From an uncultured bacterium (GTDB lineage Bacteria > Verrucomicrobiota > Lentisphaeria > Oligosphaerales > Oligosphaeraceae), in contig CACYQT010000022.1 of the NCBI GenBank assembly GCA_902776645.1, forward strand, positions 1-43,625: DNA of 43,625 bases, given 5' to 3'. Each line of letters starts with the position of its first letter. The first letter of the stretch is position 1. The translations under genes and the position numbers were made by a program. Below the pieces are notes generated by a model that had not been told where the DNA came from, ran no database searches, and worked only from the letters and a program-made list of their open reading frames with translations. Of the stretch, positions 15,242 to 23,274 are shown piece after piece.

Positions 15242-15967
15242 ATGAAAAAAAATGAAAAACACTTCACGCTGATCGAACTGTTGGTGGTCATCGCCATCAT
15301 CGCCATCTTGGCCGCCATGCTGCTGCCCGCGTTGGCGAAGGCCCGTGAAAAGGCGCAGTCCATCTCCTGCACCTCCAACCTGAAGCAGATCGGCACCGCC
15401 CAGCTGCTGTATGCTGACGACTTCGACGGCACGCTGGCCCCGAACTACTACCAGCCCTGCGAAAACTACTTCCGTTGCTACAACATGTATCTCTACACCA
15501 AGTACCTCGGCGACCGCAAGGCGTGGAAATGCCCGTCGTCCTCCACGAACTTCCAGGGCGTTGTCCATGACACTGGCGAAAACCAGTTCCAGTCCGGCTG
15601 GGAAGTCTCCTACGCCATCAACCAGACCTGCAACAGCGGCGCCACCAATCGTCTGGACAAAGGCTGCAAGCTGAGCGCCATCAAGAACGCCTCCAACACG
15701 ATCCTGTTCACCGACAACCGCTGCGTCGCCACCGGCGCGGACTGCTGGGGCGGTCTCTACAAGCGGACGGACACGGATTTCAGCAGCGAGAACCAGAGCG
15801 TCCTGCCGAAGGCTGACAGCGGCGCCTACGGCAATGACCGTATCGGCGATCCCCATGACGCCAGCCACAACTCCGGCAACAACCACAACTACCAGTGGGC
15901 GGACGGCCACGTCGAGACCCGCAACCAGTACCAGACCACGATGGGCAACTGGTGCAGAGACTATTAA
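15242..15967 (+). CDS. Prepilin-like secreted protein with C-terminal H-x-DG motif
   Basis: A 241-residue protein with a type IV prepilin N-terminus. A short basic leader (MKKNEKH) precedes [19 protein letters not shown], where the prepilin peptidase would cut before the Phe and the Glu at mature position 5 is present; one N-terminal membrane helix follows. The extracellular part has eight or more cysteines and ends with [17 protein letters not shown], related to the H-X9-DG motif of the many prepilin-like proteins of Lentisphaerae and Planctomycetes. Here eleven residues separate the His from DG. These proteins are usually treated as pseudopilins or surface proteins of unknown function. No pilus assembly gene is nearby. 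The start follows AAAGAAGGAATCAA. Confidence 0.9.
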   Translation: MKKNEKHFTLIELLVVIAIIAILAAMLLPALAKAREKAQSISCTSNLKQIGTAQLLYADDFDGTLAPNYYQPCENYFRCYNMYLYTKYLGDRKAWKCPSSSTNFQGVVHDTGENQFQSGWEVSYAINQTCNSGATNRLDKGCKLSAIKNASNTILFTDNRCVATGADCWGGLYKRTDTDFSSENQSVLPKADSGAYGNDRIGDPHDASHNSGNNHNYQWADGHVETRNQYQTTMGNWCRDY

Positions 15968-15970
15968 TTC

Positions 15971-15999
15971 TTGTCAAGCACGTAAAAATGTGCTATCTT
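15971..15999 (+). promoter_or_regulatory. Sigma-70-type promoter for the CBM9-like lipoprotein
   Basis: TTGTCA (15971-15976), a 17-base spacer and TATCTT (15994-15999) lie just after the stop of the prepilin-like gene. The predicted start near 16006 is upstream of the hairpin at 16012-16050, so the new transcript would contain that hairpin as a leader element. Confidence 0.5.
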
Positions 16000-16011
16000 A
16001 ATTGATGATGG

Positions 16012-16050
16012 GCCTTCGCCTGATGCAAAAGCTCAGGCGGAGGCTTTTTT
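16012..16050 (+). terminator. Rho-independent terminator or leader attenuator
   Basis: A 12-bp stem, GCCTTCGCCTGA (16012-16023) with TCAGGCGGAGGC (16033-16044) including one G-T pair, has a 9-base loop and a T6 run. It can terminate the prepilin-like gene. If the promoter at 15971-15999 is used it lies in the 5' leader of the next gene, 40 bases before its ATG, and could act as an attenuator. Confidence 0.8.
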
Positions 16051-16089
16051 GTTTGAACGTTTTGGTTTGCAAGCAAAAGGAGATTTTCA

Positions 16090-16884
16090 ATGAAACTCAT
16101 GAAGCTGTTTGGTTGCGCTGCGTTGGCCTGCATGATGACGGGATGCGCATGCTGCTCATCGAAAAAGTCGGCGGCGACTGAGGCTATACTGCCGCCGTCC
16201 GGAGAGATGATCGCGACGAACTGCGTCCGCGCCCCCGGCAAGATCGTCGTTGACGGCAAGATGGACGAAGCCTGGAAGGCCGTTCCCGCCGTGACGCATT
16301 TCCACTGCCCGCCGAACTACGCGGAACCGATCTCGAAGACGGAAGGCCGCATCGCGTGGGACGATGAATACCTCTATGTCCTTCTGGTCGCGCAGGATCT
16401 CGATCTGATGGCATACACGGATTTCCACGACGGCCCGACGTACAAAGACGATGTTCTGGAATTCTTCTTCGCCCCCGGTCAAGGTCCGAAGACAATGGAA
16501 TACATCAACTTCGAAATCAACGCGATGGGCACGGTCTATGACGCCTACCATCCGGACCGCACCAAAGGCCTGAACGGCGAAGAGGCGTGCAAGTGGGAAT
16601 GCGAAGGCCTGAAAAGCGCCGTCACCCGCAAAGGCACGCTGAACGAACCGCTGGACAAAGATGAAAGCTGGACGCTGGAAATGGCCATTCCATGGAAGGC
16701 GATCCCGTGGATGAAGGGACGCCAGTGCCCCGCCGTGGACGAAGAATGGAGCTTCCATTTCGCCCGCTACGACTATTCCAAATACCTTCCCGAAGGCAAG
16801 GAGGAGCTGAGCAGCTCCGCCCCACTGCCGAAGGTCTTCTTCCACGACGTCGATCATTTCGCGCCGCTGTTTTTCAAGAAATAG
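16090..16884 (+). CDS. Lipoprotein with CBM9-like carbohydrate-binding domain
   Basis: A 264-residue protein with a lipoprotein signal: basic start, hydrophobic core and lipobox MMTGC with Cys19 as the lipidated residue. The body looks like the CBM9-type fold of secreted sugar-binding proteins: APGKIVVDGKMDEAWKAVP at about 48-66, GRIAWDDEYLYVLLVAQD near 95, DDVLEFFFAPGQ, and a C-terminal WTLEMAIPWKAI followed by WSFHFARYDYS. These are hallmarks of the family that binds the reducing ends of glycans or is fused to hydrolases. No catalytic domain is present, so it is probably an outer-surface sugar-binding protein. The ribosome binding site is AAAAGGAG. Confidence 0.8.
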   Translation: MKLMKLFGCAALACMMTGCACCSSKKSAATEAILPPSGEMIATNCVRAPGKIVVDGKMDEAWKAVPAVTHFHCPPNYAEPISKTEGRIAWDDEYLYVLLVAQDLDLMAYTDFHDGPTYKDDVLEFFFAPGQGPKTMEYINFEINAMGTVYDAYHPDRTKGLNGEEACKWECEGLKSAVTRKGTLNEPLDKDESWTLEMAIPWKAIPWMKGRQCPAVDEEWSFHFARYDYSKYLPEGKEELSSSAPLPKVFFHDVDHFAPLFFKK

Positions 16885-16888
16885 AAAT

Positions 16889-16915
16889 GGGAGGGGCCCG
16901 CTCCTGCGGAACCGC
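16889..16915 (-). repeat. Stop-anchored GC-rich repeat, family 1
   Basis: On the minus strand, directly after the stop of the TtcA-like gene, the sequence runs GCGGTTCCGCAGGAGCGGGC and then CCCTCCC. It matches the elements at 23228-23247 and 32738-32760 over the core CGCAGGAGCG-GCCC. It also fills the 31-base gap between two convergent genes. Confidence 0.65.
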
Positions 16916-17713
16916 TCATAATTTTCCTTCATCTGGATCCGCGTCACCCGCATGCCAGTAGCGTGTGTCAAGCAGATGTGCCAAACGCACGTCGCCCATG
17001 GCGTGGAGCATGGCGGAACGGACGTCTTTGAAACGCGCATCCAGCGTGTTGAGAAGCTGTTCGAGATAGAAACGGTCGCCGTCGTCGCGGAGCTTCTCTT
17101 CATACGGGCAGGATTTGATCTTCGGATAATCCGCGATGAGGGCGGCTTCGTGGATGCGCGCTTTCGTCACAAGGCAGAGCGGGCGGATGAGCCGTTTGGT
17201 GGCGGCGTCCGCAGGGACGTTCGCCCCCATGGTCTTCAGCCCGCCACCGCGGAACATGGCGAGCAGTAGCGAGACGCATAAATCATCAAGTTGCTGTCCA
17301 AGGGCAATTTTATTGCAATTCAATTGGTCGGCCAAGCCGTGGAGTTTTCCACGGCGGAGCCGCGAACACATGGCGCAGGGGCGATCCTCCGCGCCTTTTT
17401 CTTTCATCAGCGAATAGCCGTCCAGCGAGACGGTCTCCAGCCGCCAGTTGTTTTGGGCAGCGTAGTCGCAAAGGATGTCCATCTTGAACGTGCCGAACTG
17501 CAAATCGACGGTCGCGCCGATGACGTCGAAATGGAACGGCGACCGCCGTTGGAGCTCCGTCAGAACATGCATGAGCGTCAGGCTGTCTTCGCCGCCGCTG
17601 ACGCCGACGAGCACCCTGTCCCCTTCCGCCAGCATGCTGAAACGCCCCGCCGCGACGGCCGCGTCACGGCAGATTTTCTGGAAAACTTTTGATTTGGCGA
17701 GTGGTGTTTTCAT
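16916..17713 (-). CDS. TtcA-like tRNA 2-thiocytidine biosynthesis protein
   Basis: A 265-residue PP-loop ATP pyrophosphatase. SGGEDS (39-44) is the ATP-binding loop. C113 and C116 in CAMCSRLRRG and C202 in KSCPYEE match the three cysteines that hold the 4Fe-4S cluster in TtcA. NKIALGQQLDDLCVSLLLAMFRGG follows the TtcA pattern, although a Gln-Gln replaces the usual His in the GHHxDD element. TtcA makes 2-thiocytidine at tRNA position 32; related TtuA-like enzymes thiolate other positions. The ATG at 17713 gives the canonical N-terminus, and the longer open frame upstream is AT-rich leader. The gene is convergent with the lipoprotein gene and divergent from the PHP gene. Confidence 0.85.
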   Translation of the reverse strand: MKTPLAKSKVFQKICRDAAVAAGRFSMLAEGDRVLVGVSGGEDSLTLMHVLTELQRRSPFHFDVIGATVDLQFGTFKMDILCDYAAQNNWRLETVSLDGYSLMKEKGAEDRPCAMCSRLRRGKLHGLADQLNCNKIALGQQLDDLCVSLLLAMFRGGGLKTMGANVPADAATKRLIRPLCLVTKARIHEAALIADYPKIKSCPYEEKLRDDGDRFYLEQLLNTLDARFKDVRSAMLHAMGDVRLAHLLDTRYWHAGDADPDEGKL

Positions 17714-17769
17714 GCTTTTGCTTGTCTTTGCATGAATACGGATTATTGTTTTTAGTTTGTCTATATGAA

Positions 17770-17797
17770 AATTTAGTTTTTCAACAGGAATTATCAA
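17770..17797 (-). promoter_or_regulatory. Candidate promoter of the TtcA-like gene
   Basis: On the minus strand TTGATA (17797-17792), a 16-base spacer and TAAATT (17775-17770) lie in the AT-rich divergent gap, about 57 bases before the ATG. The pair is reasonable but not strong. Confidence 0.4.
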
Positions 17798-17824
17798 CGA
17801 TTTCAAAACAAAAAGGGCATTGTC

Positions 17825-19099
17825 ATGAAACTGCAGGATTACAACTACGACGTCTATCCGAAAGTCTTGAAAGTCGGCCAGCAGGCGACCGTCACCGTCC
17901 GTCCGAAATACGACCACATCTCGCTGAAGGACGACCACAAGTATTCGATGATCCTTTCAGAGCGCGATACCTATGTGAAAGGCGACATCGACATGGCGAT
18001 TGACAACGGCGCCATCAAGGTGACGTTCACACCGACGATGGAGCAGGAATACACGCTCGTCCTGACGGATTCCGTCGAAGGCGGCCGCACCGTCAAAACG
18101 GAATTCTGCCTGTACGCCGTCGAGGCGGATCTGTTCGCCTATCGTCCGTGGAAAGGCGACTTCCATATCCATTCCTGCCGTTCGGACGGCCGTGAAAGCC
18201 CCGTCTATGTGGCGTCCAACTACCGCCGCCACGGTTTCGACTTCTTCGCGCTGACGGACCACCATCGCTACGGGCCGTCGCAGGAAGTCATCGAGGCCTT
18301 CAAGAAGCTCGAGACGAACTTCAAAGTCTATCCGGGCGAGGAAGTCCATCCGCCGCGCAACTGCGTCCATCAGGTGAATTTCGGCGGAGCATTCAGCGTG
18401 AACGACTTGCATCGCCAGACGGAACAGTACGAAAAGGAAGTCGCGGAAATCCAGAAGAATCTCGACATCCCGTATCTGGACGAACACGACCGCTACTGCT
18501 ACGCCTCCTCCAAATGGTGTTTCCAGAAGATCCAGGAAGGCGGCGGCATCGCGATTTTCAGCCATCCGTACTGGATCACGGGCGACCACTACAACGTCAG
18601 CGAAGCTCTTCAGCGGGCGTTTTTCGAAAAATGCGAATTCGACGCCTTCGAACTGATCGGCGGCTTCTGGGTGACGCAGGCCGAAGCGAATTCATTGCAG
18701 GTCTCCCGCTGGAGCGAAGAGCGTGCGAAAGGCCGGAAGATTCCTGTCGTCGGCGTCTCCGACTCCCACGGCACACAGGACACCGGCCTGTTCGACTGGT
18801 ATTATTCATTGGTTTTCGCGCCGACCTGCGAGTTCCCCGATCTGCGCGCCGCCATCAAGGACGAACGCAGTGTCGCCGTCCATTGGATTGAGAAGGAAGT
18901 CCCGCAGCTGCACGGCCCGTTCCGCTATGTGAAGTTTGCCTACTTCTGCCTGCGCGAAATCCTGCCGCTGCACCATGAGGAGTGCGCGGAGGAAGGCCGT
19001 CTGATGCTGAAGTACTTCGGCGGCGACGAATCGGCCGCGAAGATGATCGCCCTCTGCAAGAACCGCGTCGCGGATCTTTACAAGAAACTGTGGGCGTAA
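17825..19099 (+). CDS. PHP-domain metallophosphoesterase, 424 aa
   Basis: An N-terminal beta-rich domain of about 105 residues precedes a PHP (polymerase and histidinol phosphatase) domain. Metal-binding motifs are in the usual order: GDFHIHSCRSDG (111-122, His114 and His116), FFALTDHHRYG (140-150), YPGEEVHPP (169-177), IFSHPYW near 242 and VGVSDSHG near 305. Such enzymes hydrolyse phosphomonoesters or phosphodiesters with two or three metal ions. No signal peptide is visible, so it is probably cytoplasmic, although the N-terminal domain resembles an Ig-like sandwich often found in exported proteins. The substrate is unknown. The gene stands alone and is followed by two copies of the family 2 repeat. 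Confidence 0.82.
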   Translation: MKLQDYNYDVYPKVLKVGQQATVTVRPKYDHISLKDDHKYSMILSERDTYVKGDIDMAIDNGAIKVTFTPTMEQEYTLVLTDSVEGGRTVKTEFCLYAVEADLFAYRPWKGDFHIHSCRSDGRESPVYVASNYRRHGFDFFALTDHHRYGPSQEVIEAFKKLETNFKVYPGEEVHPPRNCVHQVNFGGAFSVNDLHRQTEQYEKEVAEIQKNLDIPYLDEHDRYCYASSKWCFQKIQEGGGIAIFSHPYWITGDHYNVSEALQRAFFEKCEFDAFELIGGFWVTQAEANSLQVSRWSEERAKGRKIPVVGVSDSHGTQDTGLFDWYYSLVFAPTCEFPDLRAAIKDERSVAVHWIEKEVPQLHGPFRYVKFAYFCLREILPLHHEECAEEGRLMLKYFGGDESAAKMIALCKNRVADLYKKLWA

Positions 19100-19100
19100 A

Positions 19101-19188
19101 GTAGCGACGGCGTCTCGCCGTTGGCAAGATGTGGCGGAGGCGTCCCGCCGTTGGTTTTCAAAACACAACGGGGGGACGCCGGCGTTAC
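19101..19188 (+). repeat. Family 2 stop-anchored repeats: two direct copies and one inverted copy
   Basis: Copy A (19101-19124) begins GTAGCGACGGCGTCTCGCCG two bases past the PHP stop codon. Copy B (19131-19154) contains GGAGGCGTCCCGCCGTTGG. Copy C (19166-19188) is inverted. B and C pair over 15 bases with one mismatch (19139-19153 with 19166-19180) and would form a strong hairpin with a 12-base loop, but without a T run on either side. Confidence 0.75.
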
Positions 19189-19214
19189 TTTCTTGTCAAA
19201 AATTAGGAAAAATC

Positions 19215-19256
19215 AGATTCAGGCATTACATTATAAGTTTTGCCTGAATCTTTTTT
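19215..19256 (+). terminator. Rho-independent terminator just upstream of lysS
   Basis: AGATTCAGGCA (19215-19225) pairs with TGCCTGAATCT (19241-19251) around a 15-base loop and is followed by a T run to 19256. It lies only 29 bases before the lysS ATG. It either ends the PHP transcript or serves as an attenuator in a lysS leader. Confidence 0.75.
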
Positions 19257-19284
19257 ATACCATATATCATTAGGGAACAGAACC

Positions 19285-20781
19285 ATGTCCGAAAACCAAG
19301 AACAACCGATGGAAAATCTGGACGATCTGCGTGCGCAGCGTGTCCAGAAGCTGAACAAGATCGTCGAAAACGGCGGCAACGCCTACGGTCATCGCGTCGA
19401 TGACATCACACCAAGCACGGTCGTGAAGGAAATCGCGCCGACGTTGGCGGAAGGCGAAGTGAAGAAAGTACGCGTGGCGGGACGTATGATCGCGCGGCGA
19501 ATCATGGGCAAATCGCTGTTCGCCAGTTTGCGCGACCGCAACGACTCCATCCAGCTGTACGTCCAGAAGAACGTCGTCGGCGACGACGAATACGCGAAGT
19601 TCAAAGAGTTGGATCTTGGCGATATCATTTCGGCGGAAGGCGAAATCTTCGTGACGCGCACGGGCGAGCCGTCCATCCGCGCGGAGAAGTTCGAACTGCT
19701 GTCGAAGTGCCTCCGTCCGCTGCCTGAAAAATGGCATGGCCTGACGGACATGGAGCAGCGCTACCGCCAGCGCTATCTGGATTTGATCTGCAACATGGAC
19801 GTCCGCAAGACGTTCGAACTGCGCAGCAAGATCATCTCCGAAATCCGCAAGTACTTGGACAGCCGTGGTTTCATGGAAGTCGAAACGCCTATGATGCAAC
19901 CGCTGGCCGGCGGCGCGGCGGCCCGTCCGTTCGTGACGCACTACAACGCGTTGAACTGCACGATGTACATGCGTATCGCCACGGAGCTGTATTTGAAGCG
20001 GCTGATCGTCGGCGGCTTCGAACGCGTTTACGAAATCGGCCGCAACTTCCGCAACGAAGGCATGGACCGCAAGCACAATCCGGAATTCACGTCCATCGAA
20101 ATCTACCAGGCGTATTCGGACTGCCGCGGCATGATGGAACTGATCGAAGACATGGTCTGCACCGTCGCCGAAAAGCTCTTCGGATCGCTGAAGTTCAAAC
20201 GGCAGGACGGCATTGAAGTCGATCTGACGCGTCCATGGCGCGTCGCCCCGTACAAAGATCTGATCAAGGCCAAGATGGGCGACGACTGGTTCGAACTGCC
20301 GTTGGCCACGAAGCGCGAAAAGGCAAAGGCTCTCGGACTGGACATCACGGATGACATGGATGACAAGGCCGTCACCCATGAAATCTATGACAAGACGATC
20401 GAAGCCACGCTGATCCAGCCGACCTTCGTGACGCGTCTGCCCGCCTATCTCGTCCCGCTCGCGAAACGCTGCACGGACGATCCGGAACTCGTCGATGTCT
20501 ATGAACTTGAAATCAACGGTCAGGAAATCAGCCCCGGATATTCCGAACTGAACGACCCGATCGAGCAGCGCTCCCGTTTCGACCAGCAGCTCATCGGCCG
20601 CGCGGACACCGACGGCGAAGTCGACCGCATCGACGAAGACTTCCTCAACGCGTTGGACTACGGCATGCCGCCGACCGGCGGTCTCGGCATGGGCATCGAC
20701 CGCCTCGTCATGCTGCTGACCGGCGAGCCCTCCATCCGCGACGTCATCCTCTTCCCGCAGATGAAGCTCACGAAGGATTGA
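19285..20781 (+). CDS. lysS: Lysyl-tRNA synthetase, class II
   Basis: A 498-residue class II aminoacyl-tRNA synthetase that charges tRNA-Lys. An OB-fold anticodon-binding domain occupies about 60-165 (VRVAGRMIARRIMGKSLFASL); motif 1 is in the RKYLDSRGFMEVETPMMQP region, motif 2 is EIGRNFRNEGMDRKHNPEFT and motif 3 is GLGMGIDRLVMLLTGEPSI. The catalytic-domain segment GGAAARPFVTHYNAL is characteristic of LysS. The ATG at 19285 follows AGGGAA; an upstream in-frame start at 19240 would lie inside the terminator hairpin and is rejected. Flanked by terminators on both sides, the gene is monocistronic. Confidence 0.96.
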   Translation: MSENQEQPMENLDDLRAQRVQKLNKIVENGGNAYGHRVDDITPSTVVKEIAPTLAEGEVKKVRVAGRMIARRIMGKSLFASLRDRNDSIQLYVQKNVVGDDEYAKFKELDLGDIISAEGEIFVTRTGEPSIRAEKFELLSKCLRPLPEKWHGLTDMEQRYRQRYLDLICNMDVRKTFELRSKIISEIRKYLDSRGFMEVETPMMQPLAGGAAARPFVTHYNALNCTMYMRIATELYLKRLIVGGFERVYEIGRNFRNEGMDRKHNPEFTSIEIYQAYSDCRGMMELIEDMVCTVAEKLFGSLKFKRQDGIEVDLTRPWRVAPYKDLIKAKMGDDWFELPLATKREKAKALGLDITDDMDDKAVTHEIYDKTIEATLIQPTFVTRLPAYLVPLAKRCTDDPELVDVYELEINGQEISPGYSELNDPIEQRSRFDQQLIGRADTDGEVDRIDEDFLNALDYGMPPTGGLGMGIDRLVMLLTGEPSIRDVILFPQMKLTKD

Positions 20782-20812
20782 CATCGCCATCAAAATCTAG
20801 ATGAAACATGAG

Positions 20813-20851
20813 ACAGCCGGAGAAAAATTTTCTCCGGCTGTTTGCATTTTT
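20813..20851 (+). terminator. Rho-independent terminator of lysS
   Basis: ACAGCCGGAGAAAA (20813-20826) and its perfect complement (20828-20841) form a long hairpin, followed by TTTGCATTTTT. Confidence 0.9.
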
Positions 20852-20883
20852 CTGACAATAAAATATCTTAACGAATAGTCTTT

Positions 20884-20904
20884 CAAGAGGCTGGGGGCCT
20901 CTTG
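20884..20904 (+). promoter_or_regulatory. Perfect 8-bp hairpin upstream of the 143-aa gene
   Basis: CAAGAGGC-TGGGG-GCCTCTTG is a perfect inverted repeat with a 5-base loop, about 75 bases before the next start codon and with no T run. It may be an operator or a leader hairpin. The 70 bases around it are AT-rich and probably contain the promoter. Confidence 0.4.
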
Positions 20905-20977
20905 GGATAATTATTGTCCAAAAGCCAAATTTGTCTGGCAGATCATTAACAACATAAGAAAGAGAAGGAGGTTAGCA

Positions 20978-21409
20978 GTGAACAAGTATAGTTTGGAATC
21001 TGCATTGGAAACCGTTTTTTTCAACCAGTACAATCAAGATATCACGCATCGGCTGGGGGATTTGAGTTGCCTGTATACCTATTACAGAGAGGACGACGCA
21101 TCGCCCAAATTCACTGAAATCTATAACAAGATTCAGGCATTGCTGCTCAAAAGCCAATTGATGGAAAAAGCCAATCGCTATCCGTCGATTCCGACCGATT
21201 TCAGATGTAATTTTGACCTTCCTGGAACCAACAAGACGCCACACACATTCGCACCTGTCATCAAGATGCCCAAACATCAGCCATTGTCCGACTATGATGC
21301 ACGGATTGAGGAAATCATGAAAATCATGGAAAAACTGGACATTGCCGCCATGGTCGAATATGTCCGGAAGAAGGCCATCAAGGCGGGCGATCTGAAGTTT
21401 GAAAAGTAA
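20978..21409 (+). CDS. Hypothetical protein, 143 aa
   Basis: Begins with GTG behind an excellent AAGGAGG ribosome binding site seven bases upstream, and ends in front of a strong terminator, so it is a real single-gene unit. The protein is soluble, with a helical N-terminal half (LESALETVFFNQYNQDITHRLGDL), a middle proline-rich segment and a helical C-terminus (RIEEIMKIMEKLDIAAMVEYVRKKA). There is no signal peptide, membrane segment or motif I know. Base composition is more AT-rich than the neighbouring housekeeping genes. Function unknown. Confidence 0.75.
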   Translation: MNKYSLESALETVFFNQYNQDITHRLGDLSCLYTYYREDDASPKFTEIYNKIQALLLKSQLMEKANRYPSIPTDFRCNFDLPGTNKTPHTFAPVIKMPKHQPLSDYDARIEEIMKIMEKLDIAAMVEYVRKKAIKAGDLKFEK

Positions 21410-21420
21410 AAAACATGAAC

Positions 21421-21456
21421 AAGCGGAGAACACGCCCCCAGCCGTTCTCCGCTTTT
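21421..21456 (+). terminator. Rho-independent terminator
   Basis: AAGCGGAGAAC (21421-21431) pairs with GTTCTCCGCTT (21444-21454) around a 12-base loop and runs into a T tract. It ends the 143-aa gene and faces the convergent gene at 21503. Confidence 0.9.
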
Positions 21457-21502
21457 TCTTGTCTTTGAATCCGTTCAAAACGTAAGCACGGAATCATTCG
21501 TA

Positions 21503-22507
21503 TTATCGAAACAACTTCTTCACCACATGAGCCATCCCGCCACAGAAATCACCCACGCCCAGCCGCATACGGCGGAACAGCGTCGAAATCCTATAATGCC
21601 TATTAACGGTGCCAGGCGTGGGATCATATGGGAAAATCTTTTCGTCAACGACAATCTCCATGTCATTCCGACTATTTACTTTTTCATCTGAATCCATTAA
21701 TTGTGAATAACTTACCAACATCGCATCCAGACGTTGGGCCAGTTGGAAGTATTTTTCATCATAACCGCCAAACATGATCACAACCGAGGCATTGTTTCTG
21801 GTAAAAGCGATATAATCGCCCAACGAATAGAGACAGTGGTCGCCGATCATGTATTTGAAAGGATCATCAATGATCATATAGGCGAAGGCATCATTAATGG
21901 TATAATTCCGCTTCGCGAATTCAGAATACAGCGGATCGGGCCTGTTTCTTCTGCCTGTATGCCGAAACGATGTATCCTTCAGCTTGTATTGGAACGCCGT
22001 ATCCATGTCCAGTCTGACACCGCCGCCAATTGAACGAGAAGAATAAGCCTTTTCCGTGCTTAGGCTGCGAATCATATATTCCTGTGCCTGAAGCGCATCA
22101 TCAAGTAGGATGATGGTTATGCTTGCATGATTGTATTTGTCGTTAATATCCTTGAAACGTAACTTCAGAAAATTCCGAGGACGAATATTTTTTGTTCCAT
22201 TGATATTTTCTTCGATATACAGACACTGACCATTTTTCATTTTGAAGAACGATGTGTCCGATAACTCAAGATGATGAATAATATTTTCAGGTCGCATGCA
22301 TGTACCTTTCCAAGCATCAAAATCATAATGCATGCAAAGTCTCTCATATGTGGCCTTCCCGTTGAAGTGGATTGATTCAAGCGGCTTTCTGGGACCGATG
22401 ATTGGAATCCTGCGCCAATCCGCATCATAGCACTGTTCACACATGCAAAGCAAAAGAAAGGCAATTGACAATGCAATATGTGTGCATGGCCTCATGTTGA
22501 ATCTCAT
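21503..22507 (-). CDS. Hypothetical secreted protein, 334 aa
   Basis: Starts at an ATG behind a strong AGGAGG. The N-terminus has the form of a signal peptide (basic MRFNMR, then ALSIAFLLLCMCEQC), with cleavage or lipidation possible at one of the cysteines, so export is likely. The mature part mixes strands and helices (ASITIILLDDALQAQEYMIRSL; YIAFTRNNASVVIMFGG) in a pattern similar to two repeated alpha/beta halves, each with a strand-rich core and a basic end. I recognise no family. It is AT-rich relative to its surroundings, is flanked by an AT-rich divergent gap of about 215 bases (22508-22722), and may have been acquired horizontally. Confidence 0.7.
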   Translation of the reverse strand: MRFNMRPCTHIALSIAFLLLCMCEQCYDADWRRIPIIGPRKPLESIHFNGKATYERLCMHYDFDAWKGTCMRPENIIHHLELSDTSFFKMKNGQCLYIEENINGTKNIRPRNFLKLRFKDINDKYNHASITIILLDDALQAQEYMIRSLSTEKAYSSRSIGGGVRLDMDTAFQYKLKDTSFRHTGRRNRPDPLYSEFAKRNYTINDAFAYMIIDDPFKYMIGDHCLYSLGDYIAFTRNNASVVIMFGGYDEKYFQLAQRLDAMLVSYSQLMDSDEKVNSRNDMEIVVDEKIFPYDPTPGTVNRHYRISTLFRRMRLGVGDFCGGMAHVVKKLFR

Positions 22508-22722
22508 ACCAAACCTCCTGCTGCAACGGACCGCCTCAAATGTTCCAACTACCTTTTTTTATGCAAATTACGTCAGTCATATAAAAAATAATTCAAATGA
22601 AACACTTGTCAAATGGCTATAAAAAGAAACGTTAAAAAAAATAATCAGCAACCGCCTCCGTTAGTTGAAGAAGGACGCACATGCTTTATTTTATGTAAAA
22701 AAGCAAAAAGGAGCAATAAGTC

Positions 22723-23223
22723 ATGGACATATCAATACGACTTTTACGGAAAGACGAACTGAAGCTTGTCCGTCAAGTGGCGGACATCGTCTGGCCGGTC
22801 ACGTTCAAGGAAATCCTTTCCCCTGAACAGATTGCGTACATGATGGAGATGATGTACGCGCAATCGGTCATGGAGAAGGAGTTCGACGAAGGCATCCAGT
22901 TCAACGGCGTCTTCGACGGCGCGGATGCCGTCGGTTATCTCATCTGGGGGCATTACGGCGGCGCGCCGCAGACGGCGAAACTGCACAAATGCTATCTGTT
23001 GACTGACTATCAAGGAAAAGGCATCGGCTCCATGATGCTCCAAACGGCCAAGGCCTTAGCACGCGAGGCAGGCTACAAGCATCTGCGGCTCAACGTGAAC
23101 CGTCAAAATGCGAAAGCCATCAAGGCTTATGTCCGCAATGATTTCAAGACCATTGAGACCGTTGACAATCCCATCGGCAACGGCTTCTACATGAACGATT
23201 ACGTGATGGAGACGGATCTGTAA
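22723..23223 (+). CDS. GNAT-family N-acetyltransferase
   Basis: A 166-residue acetyl-CoA-dependent transferase with the standard GNAT order: strand-rich N-terminal half, LHKCYLLTDYQGKGIGSMML (about 87-106) as motif A with Q-G-K-G-I-G for the pyrophosphate of CoA, then ARE-AGYKHLRLNVNRQNAKAI (motif B with the conserved Asn) and AYVRNDFKTIE at the end. Substrate unknown; the layout is like that of general small-molecule acetyltransferases. The start follows AAAAAGGAG. It is divergent from the secreted protein and is followed by a family 1 repeat in place of a terminator. Confidence 0.88.
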   Translation: MDISIRLLRKDELKLVRQVADIVWPVTFKEILSPEQIAYMMEMMYAQSVMEKEFDEGIQFNGVFDGADAVGYLIWGHYGGAPQTAKLHKCYLLTDYQGKGIGSMMLQTAKALAREAGYKHLRLNVNRQNAKAIKAYVRNDFKTIETVDNPIGNGFYMNDYVMETDL

Positions 23224-23227
23224 CGGT

Positions 23228-23247
23228 CGCGCAGGAGCGCGCCCGCC
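23228..23247 (+). repeat. Stop-anchored GC-rich repeat, family 1
   Basis: CGCGCAGGAGCGCGCCCGCC lies four bases past the GNAT stop codon, preceded by CGGT as in the copy at 16889-16915. Confidence 0.65.
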
Positions 23248-23274
23248 GGATGATTTTCAGAAAAGGATTTACCC

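Noticed and set aside
19270..20793. 507-codon frame opposite lysS, and a 399-codon frame opposite the 958-residue gene (30217-31416).
   Set aside because: Both are antisense shadows with no start signal and no protein family.
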